NCBI RefSeq assembly: GCF_918797505.1
Contig: NC_092799.1
Coordinates: 28,520,382 to 28,584,381 of the forward strand
Origin: Bemisia tabaci
Taxonomy: Eukaryota > Arthropoda > Insecta > Hemiptera > Aleyrodidae
Length of the DNA: 64,000 nucleotides
Direction of reading: 5' to 3'
The notes under the pieces are model-generated. The model did no database searches. It was not told the origin of the DNA and saw only the letters and a program-made list of their open reading frames with translations. Positions 1 through 11,319 of the stretch are shown in pieces. The position numbers and the translations under genes are program-made. The stretch's first letter is position 1; the number at the start of each line of letters is the position of its first letter.

Positions 1-339
1 GTCATAAGATTCATAATGATTGATTTTAATTGTTTTCACATCAATCACCATCTGGCAGAATATACTCCACTCTTGAAGAGCATTTTAGGCTCTAACGATA
101 GTATACATAGTCTCCATTAGGCGAACCCGAGCGTTGACTATCCAGAGTGAGTTAGCTGTGGCGGGATCTCTAAACTTTATTCTCACTGCTTTGGTTATGT
201 ACTGGAACCGAAATTTTTATTACCTTAAGCGAAAACTTGAGTGAGTCGTAAAAACAGTTTGGTTGATGTAATCTACCCGTGTATAATGGACCTATTGCTA
301 ACTTCAGCTAGAGCAAACAGAGGTGTTCTTTCTTAGAGC

Positions 340-835
340 AAAATGCTGAAAAACCACGGAAATCAGGAGCGCATCGGGAAGTTTGAAATACACTCCTAAC
401 TTCACAATCTGCGTAAGAAATATGTGTTGAACTTCCCGCTTCAAAAACGCGGCACAGGTGAAAAATGTGTTAAAGGAGTCGTTCAATCCAACACTTACGC
501 ACTATGATGCTACACAATATTCGGCATAGCTGACGCTTCTGCACGCAAATCGTGAGGAAGCTCTATGGTCTGTATCAACGCAAGGAAAAAGTAAATTAAA
601 GACGCCGGTTGATAAAATCCCGTCTGGTCACGTGTGTTTTGGCGGGGTGGCGTCGGACATGTTGGATATTGCGTAGCATCCTGGTGCGCAAGGGTTAGAT
701 GGAACGACACCGTATACGGAATGTTCACCTTCGTATTTTCAGCGAGAAGCTTAAAAAATCGCATACTTTTTACGCAGATTGTGAAGTTAGGAGTGTATTT
801 CAGATTTTCCAAATCCGATCATTCTGATTTTTGAG
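340..835. mobile_element. Inverted-repeat element
   Basis: About 60 bp near 360-417 (actcctaacttcacaatctg) recurs inverted near 770-830 (cagattgtgaagttaggagt). The interior has no recognisable gene. Exact ends and duplication were not resolved. Confidence 0.6.
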
Positions 836-850
836 CCATTGTGGACAGAT

Positions 851-1004
851 GCGGAGACAGCAATTTGGCAACACCGATTTTCCTCCATTTAAACCTATGC
901 TAAATAATCGATGCTTGTCGGAGCACCTGGCCCCTCTAAGAATCGATATATTTCCATAGGTTTAAATGGAGGAAATCCGGTGTTGTCAAATTGCTGTCTC
1001 CGCC
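851..1004. mobile_element. GGCGGA...TTTGGCAACACCG MITE, copy 1
   Basis: About 154 bp with ~50-bp inverted ends (caatttggcaacaccg; tccatttaaaccta). Copy 2 at 4975-5129 is closely similar, and a diverged copy lies near 47550-47720. Both good copies are followed by AATGA. Confidence 0.75.
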
Positions 1005-1452
1005 AATGATTGTGAATAAAAAATAACACTTTCTTTACGCTCTAGCTGAAATTTCCAACAGGTCCATTATTATTGGCAATAGTTCAGGAAGACTGAATCT
1101 TAAGGCCGACGAATTGGGAATTTCTAGTTTCAAATTTTACTGTGCGACGATGGCGTTGCGAGGAGTGGTCGACTTACAATGAGTTAAAAGCTGAAAGCGA
1201 CCCGAGTGTGTAGGTTGAATTTCGGGCGGTGAACTCCGATCCCGGACTCCGAGGCGCGAACTCAGGCGGAGGCCGCGGCCAACCCAAAGCAAAGACACTC
1301 AAGTGTTTTATGGAGCCGGTGTAAAGCAATCACCGGGCAACATCCACCGCTTTACTACCGCCAGTCCCATCTCGGACGACTCAATTTCGTCAAGAGGAAC
1401 GCCAGGAACGCGCCACCATCGCGCACACTTTTAGTGAGCGACGCGTTGCCTG

Positions 1453-1818
1453 TAGAGTCCCTGTATACTAAGAGTAAAGACAATGTGAACCCATTTCCGA
1501 TTGGTTCCCATTTTATGGGCCTTCACAGTGTCACAAACACGGAAATGAAAATTACATATACACCGATTGCAAATATTATATAAACTGGAATGGATCGGAG
1601 AATTGGGGGTACGGCAAGGAGCAATTGGAATGATAGAGAGAACAGTGACAGGAATTCGGGAATGGGTTGATCAAAGATTACAAAAAACGTCCGATTTGTG
1701 TAATCTTTATTCCAGTTTGTGACATCCATAACTCCATAAGTCCTGATGTCTTCGGACAATAAATAGTGCCTATAGATGGCTGTAGATTCCTAAAGGAATA
1801 GAAGCCACTAAACTCTCA

Positions 1819-1820
<2 letters not shown>
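1453..1820. mobile_element. TAGAGTCC-family MITE, diverged copy
   Basis: Begins tagagtccctgtatacta like the element at 3503-3817; interior blocks match that copy in inverted orientation. The right end is eroded near a poly(A) tract. Confidence 0.5.

Positions 1821-1875
<55 letters not shown>
1820..1875 (+). repeat. Poly(A) tract, about 54 A
   Basis: An uninterrupted A run. The following segment (actccataagtcgc) partly repeats 1730-1745, so it may mark a retroposed or slipped end. Confidence 0.8.
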
Positions 1876-1878
<3 letters not shown>

Positions 1879-2756
1879 CATAAGTCGCATTGTCTCGACT
1901 AACACCGCAATCACACGCTGAATGTCGCTTGAATGTGGAAGTCATCGGCCCGATGCCTGAATTATGCGCGTGACGCGCAAAATTCAGCAACGATTCTCAG
2001 CAACCATCGGACCAATTTTGAATTTTTCTGAACTATTCGAGTAGATTTGATACACATCTGGATGAAAATAACTCGAATTTGCTTAATTTTAGCCGTTGGG
2101 CGATGACTGTTGACATCCACATTCAGCTGCTAAATTCAGCGTCTGATTGCGGCATCTCTCTATGAAGGACTCAACCGCACCGTTTCAGTGACAGGATAAA
2201 CACTGAAAGATCAATTTCTGATTGGCTCAGCCATCTAAGGAAAAATGACTCATGTTTTTCCGTTTGAAATTCATGAAAAACTGGACAATGGTCCCCGCAA
2301 AATCCTTAAATTATGTTTTGTGTTCTGTACGAGCTCTTTCTTTTGAAACGTGAAGCAAAAGGGATTGAATACCTCCCTACCTCACTGCTGTGGGCTGTGA
2401 AGGCGCATCATTCTCGCCTAATTTGTCGTTACCCTCGCAAGAGAATGTATCTAAATTTCAATGTTGCCAAATTTTCTCTTGAAAATTTCATTTTTACGAG
2501 AAGAATCTTAGGAATTTCTAACTGAAAATTTCACAAATTTTTCTTCTGATCACGTGCAAAAAACGAACAAATTTTAAACGAAAAGTGCACAGTTTCATTT
2601 CCTATTAAGAAACTGGATTGTTCGAGTCAATTTTGCAATATTGGAATGGAGTTACGTTCTTTCGTCCGGAAAATGACGAAATATTCTACGACGACGACGT
2701 AGCTGACCCGGCAAGTCAAGCTGCCTGAAGCGACCGCATCAAATCAGCTACCGCCG

Positions 2757-2989
2757 CACAGTGGATCCAGTCAATTGCAGAGGTCGGACATATAATTTTT
2801 GACTCCAACTGCAAATTTTCATGTTTATTCCGTCACATTTTAAAATTCAAGGGGTGTTTCTCGAAGAATATTTCACGAGAAAACCAATGGTGTCAATTTG
2901 AAGACCTGGAATTTTTGTATGAATAGAGATATGAGTTTTTAAAGTTTCCAAATTTTGTCCGACTTCACGTATTGACTCGATCCACAGTG
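2757..2989. mobile_element. Transib-type MITE, copy 1
   Basis: Starts CACAGTGGATCC and ends GATCCACAGTG, with longer inverted repeats that include gtcggaca. Flanked by CGCCG at 2752-2756 and 2990-2994. A CACAGTG terminus with a CGNCG duplication is the known signature of Transib transposons. Confidence 0.82.
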
Positions 2990-3140
2990 CGCCGCCACAC
3001 TGTGGCATGACCATCGCCAGCGGTCAGCGAGATGCGGAGGCACGAAAAGTAATTAATTTTCACGACGGCATCACTCTGCCCATCTTAATCGCGCTGGTCC
3101 ATCAGAGGATTGCCTTTGACGCTCCTCGCCAATCGCCAAT

Positions 3141-3975
3141 GGAGATGTTGCATGTGTGAGGAATTTGCGATTTGACTCTTTGATTCTCATGCAAAAGTTC
3201 GCAACAAACACGATGTGGCCTCTGGTTTTCTCTAAAATTGACTCCCAAGCTCAAAAAAAGCTCTCAAGTTGAGGCCAAAATGGAGGGGAGATCCCACGCT
3301 ATCCTGAGAGTCCACCTCTACATCAAGACAAACTCTCCATGCAAAGATAGCGAGCAAATACATTGACAGGGCTGCCACTTTATTTGGGGACTCTAAGACT
3401 GAAAACACGACAACCCTGTCAATGTATTTGTTCCCTATCTTCGCATGGAGAGTTTGTTTTGATGTAGAGGTGGACTCTCAGGATAGCGTGGGATATCCCC
3501 TCTAGAGTCCCTTTATACTGAGAGTCAAGACAACAACACCCCTTCATGGAGTCACAATCGGGAATAAAGATTACAGAAATTGAACGTTTTCTGTAATCTT
3601 TGATCGGCCCATTCTCAAATTCCTTTCTCCGTTCCATCTCTCACTCCGTTTGTTCCTTGCCGAACTCGTAATTCCCCGGTCTATTTCACATTATAATCTT
3701 TGCAATCGGTGAAAATGTTATCTTTATTATCGTTTGTGACACTTTGGAGGCCTTAAATACGGGAGCCAATTAGAAATGGATTCGCATTGTCTTGACTCTC
3801 AGTATAAAGGAACTCTAATCCCCTCCATTTTGGCCTCAACTTGAGAACTTTTTTTGAGCTCGAGAGTTGATTTCAGAGGAAACCAGTGGCACCATCGTGT
3901 TTCTCGCGAACTTTTACATAAGAATCATCACTCTCATCAGTCAAATCGCAAATCCCTCACACATGCAACATCGCC
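3141..3975. mobile_element. GGAGATGTTGC inverted-repeat element, with nested insertion
   Basis: Left arm ggagatgttgcatgtg; right arm cacatgcaacatcgcc. Arms and centre match 46223-47232 and 55918-56420. It is interrupted by the element at 3503-3817. Confidence 0.7.
3503..3817. mobile_element. TAGAGTCC-family MITE with 8-bp duplication, nested
   Basis: 315 bp; inverted ends tagagtccctttatactg and its complement. Flanked by ATCCCCTC at 3495-3502 and 3818-3825, a perfect 8-bp duplication. Removing the insert restores the host element, as its other copies show. hAT-like by duplication size (inference). Confidence 0.82.
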
Positions 3976-4204
3976 AATTGTGTCGTCCGGTCGGCCTCCG
4001 CGGTCAACGGTCACCTCTCTTTCGCAACAGGGCGCGTCGGCCCACGATGATGCCTTCACAACAGCCATTTTAACGAATCCCCCACCCCCTCCCTTTGATC
4101 CCACCTTTTCCTAGTTTTGCTTGGGCATCTGCACCTCATCTTTGTTCTACAGGCAGACCACCTGTGTCTGTCATTTTAATCTTTTTTTCTTTTTTTTTTT
4201 TTAG

Positions 4205-4490
4205 GGTTGTTACAGAAGTTAGAGAATGAAATTCTCTGACATTTCCCTGTTTTCCCCCACAAATTTTGGTGAAATTCATGTGACAATAGAAGATATGACA
4301 AGGGGTTCAGAGGAAATAATTGAAAGTAGTTTTTACGCAAAATTTGTAGTTCGGAACCTCAAACCCATTCTAAAAAGCAAATAAAGGTGATTGAACAACT
4401 TTCCCTGAAATTTTCGTCATTTTCCCTGACATTTCCCGGTTTCACTGACTTTTCCGGTTTTCCTATTCCCTGACTGTGGCAACCCTGTTT
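4205..4490. repeat. Dispersed TTCCCTGAC-rich repeat, copy 1
   Basis: Repeated phrases of the type ttccctgacatttccc ending ccctgactgtggcaaccctg. A second copy with the same ending style lies at 9090-9535. Non-coding; class unknown. Confidence 0.55.
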
Positions 4491-4974
4491 TTTCTTCTTC
4501 TTTTCTTTCCTTTTTTCTTTTTTAAGTTGTTAGAGGCCTTTAATCCATTTGAGGAATATGCAACCTTGAATGAGCATCGAGTTGAGAATAACTTCCTCTC
4601 AAACGAAAAAAATAAAGTATAAGTGATGGTTTGCAATGTTTCAATTGGATTTATACATTTTTAAACTAGAGCAAAGGGGCACTCTTGTCGAAAAAATACC
4701 CGTGCAACATTTTGAAGGTGCAATTGCAACATTTTGAAAGTGCAATTGCAACATTTTGATCAAGCCTATGATCGGTCTAGTGTGTCAATATATTGCCTGC
4801 ACAACTTTTTGAAGGCTATCTATACAAGGTAAATCCGTTTCATTCGATTAAACAACAATTTTAACACTCGTCTATTTCGACAAACGTCCTAGAATAAGTT
4901 CTTCAAGAGATGGATCGAGTCACTTTCACTGTTTTTGCGGCTATCGGTCGGTAGTAACGTTTAAATTTCACAAA

Positions 4975-5129
4975 GGCGGATCCAGAAATTTGGCAACACC
5001 GAATTTCCTCCATTTAAACCTATGCTAAATAATCGATTCTTGACGAAGCACCTGGCCCCTCCAAGAATCGATATATTTCCGTAGGTTTAAATGGTGGAAA
5101 TCCAGTGTTGCCAAATTGCTGGATCCGCC
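4975..5129. mobile_element. GGCGGA...TTTGGCAACACCG MITE, copy 2
   Basis: Shares the central block gcacctggcccctc and both terminal repeats with copy 1 at 851-1004, differing at scattered sites. Confidence 0.75.
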
Positions 5130-5596
5130 AATGAATTTCAAGAGCCTACTCCTATATTACAATCAAATTTTCGCATTATGACACATACTGTGATTCAGGG
5201 TCCTCCACGAGCGTTTAGGGACGGATATTTTCAATTAATCCTACATGAGCCAACTATCAAAACGCGATTTTGCGACTCGCATAACTGACACATGCCCTGA
5301 ACTGCCGTGACAGAAGAGCACGTTCCACTTATACCATGCTTTCATTCTGCTATTAGACCACCCGTACCTCTCATTAAGTTCCTGTACACCGCGCGCGATT
5401 CTGCATCAGGTTTGAAAACGAATTCGCCGTGCGTTCGAATGAGCATCGGGTTTATTGATTCGAATAAATTCAGTTTTGAAACGCACAGAAACTCGGTTAA
5501 AAGCTACCGACTTGCATATTAAAAGCAAAACGCGGACCACCGGGAGAGAGCCGCTTCGACCAAATTCGAATCTGTGTCTTGGCGCTCGCTATTATT

Positions 5597-5849
5597 CTGT
5601 CGAGTGAAGGTAGAACGCCGTATGTGCATTCGAGAGTTGCCAAATTTCCCTCGACAAAAAACGCATCTTACAGGGAAGCTGTGCATAGCTTTCCTTGACA
5701 TTTTGAGATATTTTATATTAAAGTGTGCACAAAATTGTCTGAAAAATTTAAATACAAATATCCAACAGTTTTCTTGGAAATTTGTATTTTATCGGAGGAA
5801 ATTTGGCAACGCCTGATGGCTCATACGTTGTTCTTCCTTAGCACGGCAG
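5597..5849. mobile_element. CTGCCGTGC-family MITE
   Basis: Left end ctgtcgagtgaagg, right end ccttagcacggcag, flanked by TATT on both sides (4-bp duplication). Interior blocks gttgccaaatttcc and ggaaatttggcaac are typical of the family. Confidence 0.82.
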
Positions 5850-6180
5850 TATTCTGGTCAAGCGTTGGGCCGTTGGTTGGACAGCCCGAGGTTTTATCGG
5901 CGGTTAAGAGGGCCCTCGTTCAGAGGTGGATGAAGGCCTGTCATAATTTAATGTCAACGAAGAAAACCGAGTGTCTCTAAATTTAAAGTCCAACCGCGGG
6001 AGACCTGCGGCGATCCCTCTTCTATTTAACGTCGGGCACCACTTAAGTGCTTTCGGAGTTCCTCATGCACTTTTGATGAAGATTGAGTGAAGGGCAGGTG
6101 GCTTTGACATCGATGAATACTGATCACCTGATTTGACGAGTTCTCGACCTTGTTGGATACTCTCATGTGGAAAACACTAA

Positions 6181-6429
6181 CTTGCCATAGGAAAACACGC
6201 CGTATGAACATTCGAGGGTTGCCAACTTTCCTCCAATAAAATGATTATTCATGATACGGTCTCTCGAAATTTTCAGATAATTTAAATCTGATCGCGGATA
6301 AAATACTCTAAGAATTAGATCAAAAGTACAATCAGGAAATCAGGGCGATTTCCTCGAAAATGCGTATTTTATCAAAGGAAATGTTGCAACGATTGAAAGC
6401 TCATACAACGTTCTTCCTTAGCTCGGCAG
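6181..6429. mobile_element. CTGCCGTGC-family MITE
   Basis: Left end cttgccataggaaaac diverged; right end ccttagctcggcag. Interior matches other copies. Confidence 0.7.
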
Positions 6430-6779
6430 AATAAGTGTATAGCGTATCGTAAAAGTATTTAAAGGGGTACATCCTCTGGATACTACGCGGCCAAACCCCC
6501 CCCCCCCCGAGGACACTTTCTGGGTGATATTTAAAATATTTAGGGAAAGGAACTCATCTAGAGCCTGTAATCTGTCAATAGCCGCATAAAACATGAACCT
6601 CTGCGCGCTACATTCTTACAGGAAACTACAATGAAGAATGAAACTTTACAACTTTCAGATGGAACAATTTACGTTTTCTCCTCGTGATATTAAAAAAAAA
6701 AAACCTTGGGTTACATTTTGAGATGAAAATTTAAGGGTGCTCTCTCATCAGCCTTGATGCGTTATAAGATTAAAATAGC

Positions 6780-6850
6780 CGACCAGGTTGGGCTAGTGGT
6801 CAGCGCGACTGACTCCTGGTCAATAGGTCCCTGGCTCAAATCCAGTGGTG
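6780..6850 (+). repeat. tRNA-like SINE head
   Basis: A-box-like tgggctagtggtc followed 30 nt later by B-box-like ggctcaaatcc, spaced as in a tRNA gene. An anticodon-like loop can be drawn, but the acceptor stem does not pair. This looks like the promoter part of a tRNA-derived SINE or a tRNA pseudogene, not a working tRNA. Confidence 0.45.
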
Positions 6851-7481
6851 ACGACGAATGTTCATGTAACGGTTGAGTGGATCTGCAGAAACAGATTCCA
6901 CTCGGTCTTAATCCTTGAAAATTTGAAAGCCTGGAGCATGAATGTGCGCACCAACCCCATATAGAAATTTTCTGAAAATTTTATCACATCATGGAGAAAT
7001 CCTAGGACAACATTTCCAAGAGACGCCTTATTTCGACCTCTTAAAAAACACAACTTTGTCGTATATTTTAAACGTTCCTTTTCCGACTTTATAATGGTGA
7101 TCATACCGTTGCCAATAACGTTTACGAAATGCAGCTGACAAGAAAACACACCAAGAAACGTGGCCTGAGCTGTGTGTAAAAAGGTGGCAAAATAGTATTG
7201 AGTCAACACTATTTACCGGGGAAAACGAGGCCAAAAAAGCTCAAAAAGTTCAATTACAGTCAAAAATTTTGAGCTCTAGTGAGTACCAGTGCAAGATCGA
7301 GACTCAAAATTGTTTACTCCAATATTGAAATGTTTTGCCATTCTTCCCCCGAAAAATAGTATACGCTCAACACTATTTTACCAATTTGTTACAAACATAC
7401 ACCTGTTCGGATCCACGGGCCTTGCAGTGGCGAGGCGTGAATGATCGATTATCGATAATTCCATTTAAAAATATAGTATAC

Positions 7482-7937
7482 AATCGATTATTAAGGTGTT
7501 CGCTGCGAACACCCTGTTCATCGATCCTTCCCCATGGGTTTAATGGTAGATCAATCGATACATCGCAAAGCACGCCACGCGGTAATCAAAATTCCATTGG
7601 AAATTGTAGTGTAGAATCGATTATTAAGGTGTTAGTTGCGAACATTCTGTTCATCGATCCTTCCCCATGGGTTTAATGGTAGATCAATCAATACATCGCA
7701 AAGCACGCCACGCGACTATCGAAATTCCATTGGAAATAGTAGTGTAGAATCGATTATTAAGGTGTTAGTTGCGAACACCCTGTTTATCGATCCTTTCCCA
7801 TGGGTTTAATGCTAGATCAATCAATACAACGCAAAGCACGCCACGCGAATATCAAAATGCCATTGGGATGTAGTGTAGAATCGAGTATTAAGGTGTTAGT
7901 TGCGAACACCCTGTTTATCGATCCTTTCCCATGGGTT
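7482..7937 (+). repeat. 133-bp tandem array inside a hAT-like MITE
   Basis: Units begin aatcgattattaaggtgtt and contain ccatgggtttaatg and caaagcacgccacgcg. Spacings are 133, 133 and 131 bp. Confidence 0.85.
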
Positions 7938-8164
7938 CACTGGGAAAAAAAAACATTGGATCTAGAATCCAGACTCTTAAAAACATCGACAAGAAAAAAT
8001 ACTCTTGATTCAATCGGATTTTTGCTTAAATCAAGAACCAAGCCTCTTAATTTGAGCGGATTTTCTTTTGATTTAAGCTTAAATCTGATTGAATCAAGAG
8101 TATTTTTTCTTGTCAATGTTTTCAAGAGTCTGGACTCTAGATCCAATGTGTTTTTTTTCCAGTG
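7938..8164. mobile_element. CACTGG hairpin MITE inserted in the tandem array
   Basis: CACTGGGAAAA to CCAGTG. Flanks read atgggtt on both sides (7 bp); the 2-bp rule of the family is not exact here (TT/AT). Neighbouring tandem units give the empty site. Confidence 0.85.
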
Positions 8165-8765
8165 ATGGGTTTAATGGTATAGATCAATCGAAACATCGCA
8201 AAGCACGCCCCGCCACTGGGGCCTTGGAAATATTGTGCCCCCGGAGATGCGAGATAGAAAACTGTAAAAAAAGGTGAAACTGAATGAGTAATCAGGTCGC
8301 CGGCCAGAACTTGATTCGAATCCACTCCACACGCGGTGAAAGTCAATTTGATTCAACTCGCGAGATGATAGACCCCACGGATCGTGTGCCAGGGATCACG
8401 ACTAGCAAAACAACGCAAAGCCTGTTACCCGCTCTTCGGGGAATGAAAGGGCCGGCGGATCCCGCTAGGCCCTTCTAAAGCCACCCGTAGAGAGCGACAA
8501 ACCTTTTAAAAATATTTTAAATTGGGATTTATTTCTAATCCCCCTCGACGCGTTGCCGGATCTAAAAGGAACGAGGAGATGTGTCCTGGATAATCCCCTC
8601 GCGGAAAGGACATCTGACATTAAGATGAGGGCGGATTCCTCAGGGTGCAGTCATGCCGCTCAAATCCGATTTATCACGCGTGGAGGTGGGGTGGGCCCCG
8701 CAGCCTCCGGACCCAAATAACTGACCTTCCAGCATCATCACAATTTTCGACACGGGTATCTTCCT

Positions 8766-8829
8766 CGCTGAGGTAAAACGCCGTAAGAACATTCAACCGT
8801 CGCCAAATTTCTCTCAATAAAATACCAGA
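8766..8829 (+). mobile_element. Left part of a CTGCCGTGC-family MITE
   Basis: gctgaggtaaaacgccgtaag followed by cgccaaatttctc; the copy stops where the CACTGG element begins. No matching right half follows directly. Confidence 0.55.
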
Positions 8830-9055
8830 CGCTGGGGAAAAAAACACATTGGATCTTGAGTCCAGACTCTTGAAAACATTGACAAGAAAAACTACTCTTG
8901 ATTCAATCGGATTTTTGCTTGAACAAAACGAAATCCGCTTAAATTAAGAGGCTTGGTTTTTTACTGAAGCTAGATTCTGATTGAATCAAGAGTATTTTTT
9001 CTTGTAGATGTTTTTAAGAGTCTGGACTCTAGATCCAATGTGTTTTTTTCCAGTG
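8830..9055. mobile_element. CACTGG hairpin MITE
   Basis: Left end CGCTGGGG (one change), right end CCAGTG, flanked by GA on both sides. Confidence 0.85.
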
Positions 9056-9089
9056 GATAACTTGTTAAGTGTCCTTCTTTGAAATTTTA

Positions 9090-9535
9090 GGGGAATTTTA
9101 TGCGTAATTATTCCTCTTCGGATGCCATAAAGTCTTCATTTTCAAATTCCCTGACCTTCCCTAATTTTTCTCTGACTATGTTTGCCTTACCCTGACTTCA
9201 AAATTTTCTAATTCCGTTACTGTCCCTGACTTTTGAATACAATTTTCACTTTTTTTTTTTAAAAATAAGTACGCTGATTTTTGCTAAACTTTGGACAACA
9301 TTTTCTTATTTGGAGATTACACTATGGAAAAAGGCATTCAGTGGCTGGTTAAAAGATGATAGGCCTTAAAAATGACCAGAAAAGGGAAAACAGTTGGAAG
9401 ATCAGTAATATGTTTTTGTAATAAGTGGATGTATCAAAACTTCCCTGAATTTTCCCACATGAATTCCCTGACAGGTCCCGATCGTCGCTAATTCCATGAT
9501 TTTCCCGGTTTCCCAGACTGCCGGCAACCCTGCCT
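9090..9535. repeat. Dispersed TTCCCTGAC-rich repeat, copy 2
   Basis: Phrases such as ttccctgaccttccc and ccctgacttttgaat, ending gccggcaaccctgcc, parallel to 4205-4490. Confidence 0.55.
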
Positions 9536-9589
9536 CACGTATCCGAGAATTTCAAAGAAAAAGATTCATACTTTTACCTAAAATATGAA

Positions 9590-9655
9590 TATTTAATCGG
9601 AGGGGATTTGGCAACACGGGAATGTGTATACGTTGTTCTTCCTTGGCATTGTGGA
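9590..9655 (+). mobile_element. Right-end fragment of a CTGCCGTGC-family MITE
   Basis: atcggaggggatttggcaac followed by cgttgttcttccttgg, the family's right-terminal layout, without a left half. Confidence 0.5.
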
Positions 9656-11300
9656 GATACTCGGTCATTCTCAACTATTTACGCTCGCAGTTTTTTGAGG
9701 TGCCTATTCATTGGTTGTTGTCTTCTCGCACGTCTGAGCGTAAGAATGATGATACGAACCTTTTCCTCAACACAAACGGACCGGGAAAAAAACTTCTTTG
9801 ATGTTGTTGGCGCGCATTCGATCTGAAGAAAGCAGCCAAGCATGTACACAACAACTGAGGTGCAAAGAGAATTTATATTCGATGAACTCAAAAACTTTCC
9901 AACATCTGCGCCAATAAATTACTCGACCAAGCTGCAGGACTAAAAAGCGGAGTCGCGGGTGTGGAATCGCACCTGTGTTTTGGAGATGAGCACAAAGACC
10001 AGAGGGTACCACATGGGTTCATAAATTTCATTCTCATACGATTTTTATTGAGTTGTCCGACCCCTCGGAGGTATCAAAAACTCATTCGTTGAGTTTCAAA
10101 GCGTGGTCGGGATGCTAAGAAAACCCAACACATCCTTCAACCAAAAAGTCAAGTAAACCCATGTTAACTCCTCGGACCGAATTTGGATCGACTGATTCTA
10201 TCAAAGAGTTTTAAATGTGGCCCATGAACGCCTGCAAAATTTGCCTCGATAGCTATACGATCACAAAATTGCGTACTTACGCGCATGCACCTGAAGGGAC
10301 TTATTTTAGCCATTGGCCTGTCCTTGTCTCTGATCTAGGGAATTTTGGAGCTTAATGTTATTTTACACCCAATGAGAAACGTGCTTCGCCACTTCGATCT
10401 TTATAGTCACAAATTATTAAAAAATGTAAAATTTATCAATAAATTAATATTATGGAAAGTAATACTGCGTCAATTCCGTGATTTATTTTCTCCGTGCGAA
10501 GACAATTCTAGGCAAAATTCAAGGAATGATGTTTTCCTAAAAAAAGTAACAGACGGGCGGAGATTTTAAAACGATGCAAACGAGGTCAGGCCCTTTTGAC
10601 GATGAAAATTGAAAATACTTCGCGATTCTCAGTAAAAGCTTTCTGCAAGCACGTAAAAATAAAAATGGTAGAACATACTTAAATACTCTGACAAACTCCT
10701 GGTCATTTCCAATTCAAATTCATACCAAAAAAGTAAAAGCGCACACACAGTGTTTCCAAATGGTCTCCCATCTGAGATAGTATTACTCACCTGAAACAAA
10801 AAATTAAAACAGACAATATAGTAGAATTAATATTAGATTGCAAGGAAAACTGGTATTTAATAGAAAAAATGATTAGTATAGTATAAGAAAGCCCAAACAG
10901 TTACAACTAACTAAACGCCCTCCCCCATCGAAGTAATGCCAATTGGCGGTTCCGGTGTGTCAACACTTGTTTGACAACGAGTAGTTTTAAGTCAATCTTC
11001 TTTTTTGTAAATCTACCTGTAAATTACAGGACATAAAACAACTCGTTCATTAAAAAAATGAAACTAAGTTAGTATAACTACTCATATACGCTCATCGTTG
11101 CTTCACTTTGGTGATCGGGTAAGAATCTTTGCTTCCAATGTGGAAGGAGAAAGGGGGAGGAAGAAGAACAAAGTAGAGACGAGAAGGAAAAGAAAAGAAG
11201 GAAGAGAAGAAATGAGAAAGAATTCGAAAAGTAGTATCATGGTGAAAAGGCACGGTTACGGTTACTCGAAAATTACATTTATAAATAAACTGTTTTTACC
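9656..11300. other. No gene recognised
   Basis: Short frames only; AT-rich. A purine-rich stretch near 11140-11230 (aggaagaagaac...) precedes the tandem array. Confidence 0.5.
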
Positions 11301-11319
11301 AAACGGGAAAATAAGTATT

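Larger units (their letters stand above)
7425..8218. mobile_element. CAGTGGCG hAT-like MITE, internally amplified
   Basis: Left end cagtggcgaggcgtg, right end cacgccccgccactg, flanked by GGGCCTTG at 7417-7424 and 8219-8226 (perfect 8 bp). Normal copies here are about 165 bp; this one is 794 bp because an inner unit of about 133 bp (starts near 7482, 7615, 7748, 7879) is repeated and a CACTGG element is inserted at 7938-8164. Confidence 0.85.

Noticed and set aside
4190..4205. Poly(T) and other A/T runs as retroposon tails
   Set aside because: No coding body or duplication could be linked to them.
8400..8480. Hairpin gaaagggccggcgg...ggcccttc as a bacterial-type terminator
   Set aside because: The window is eukaryotic; the small stem has no gene context.
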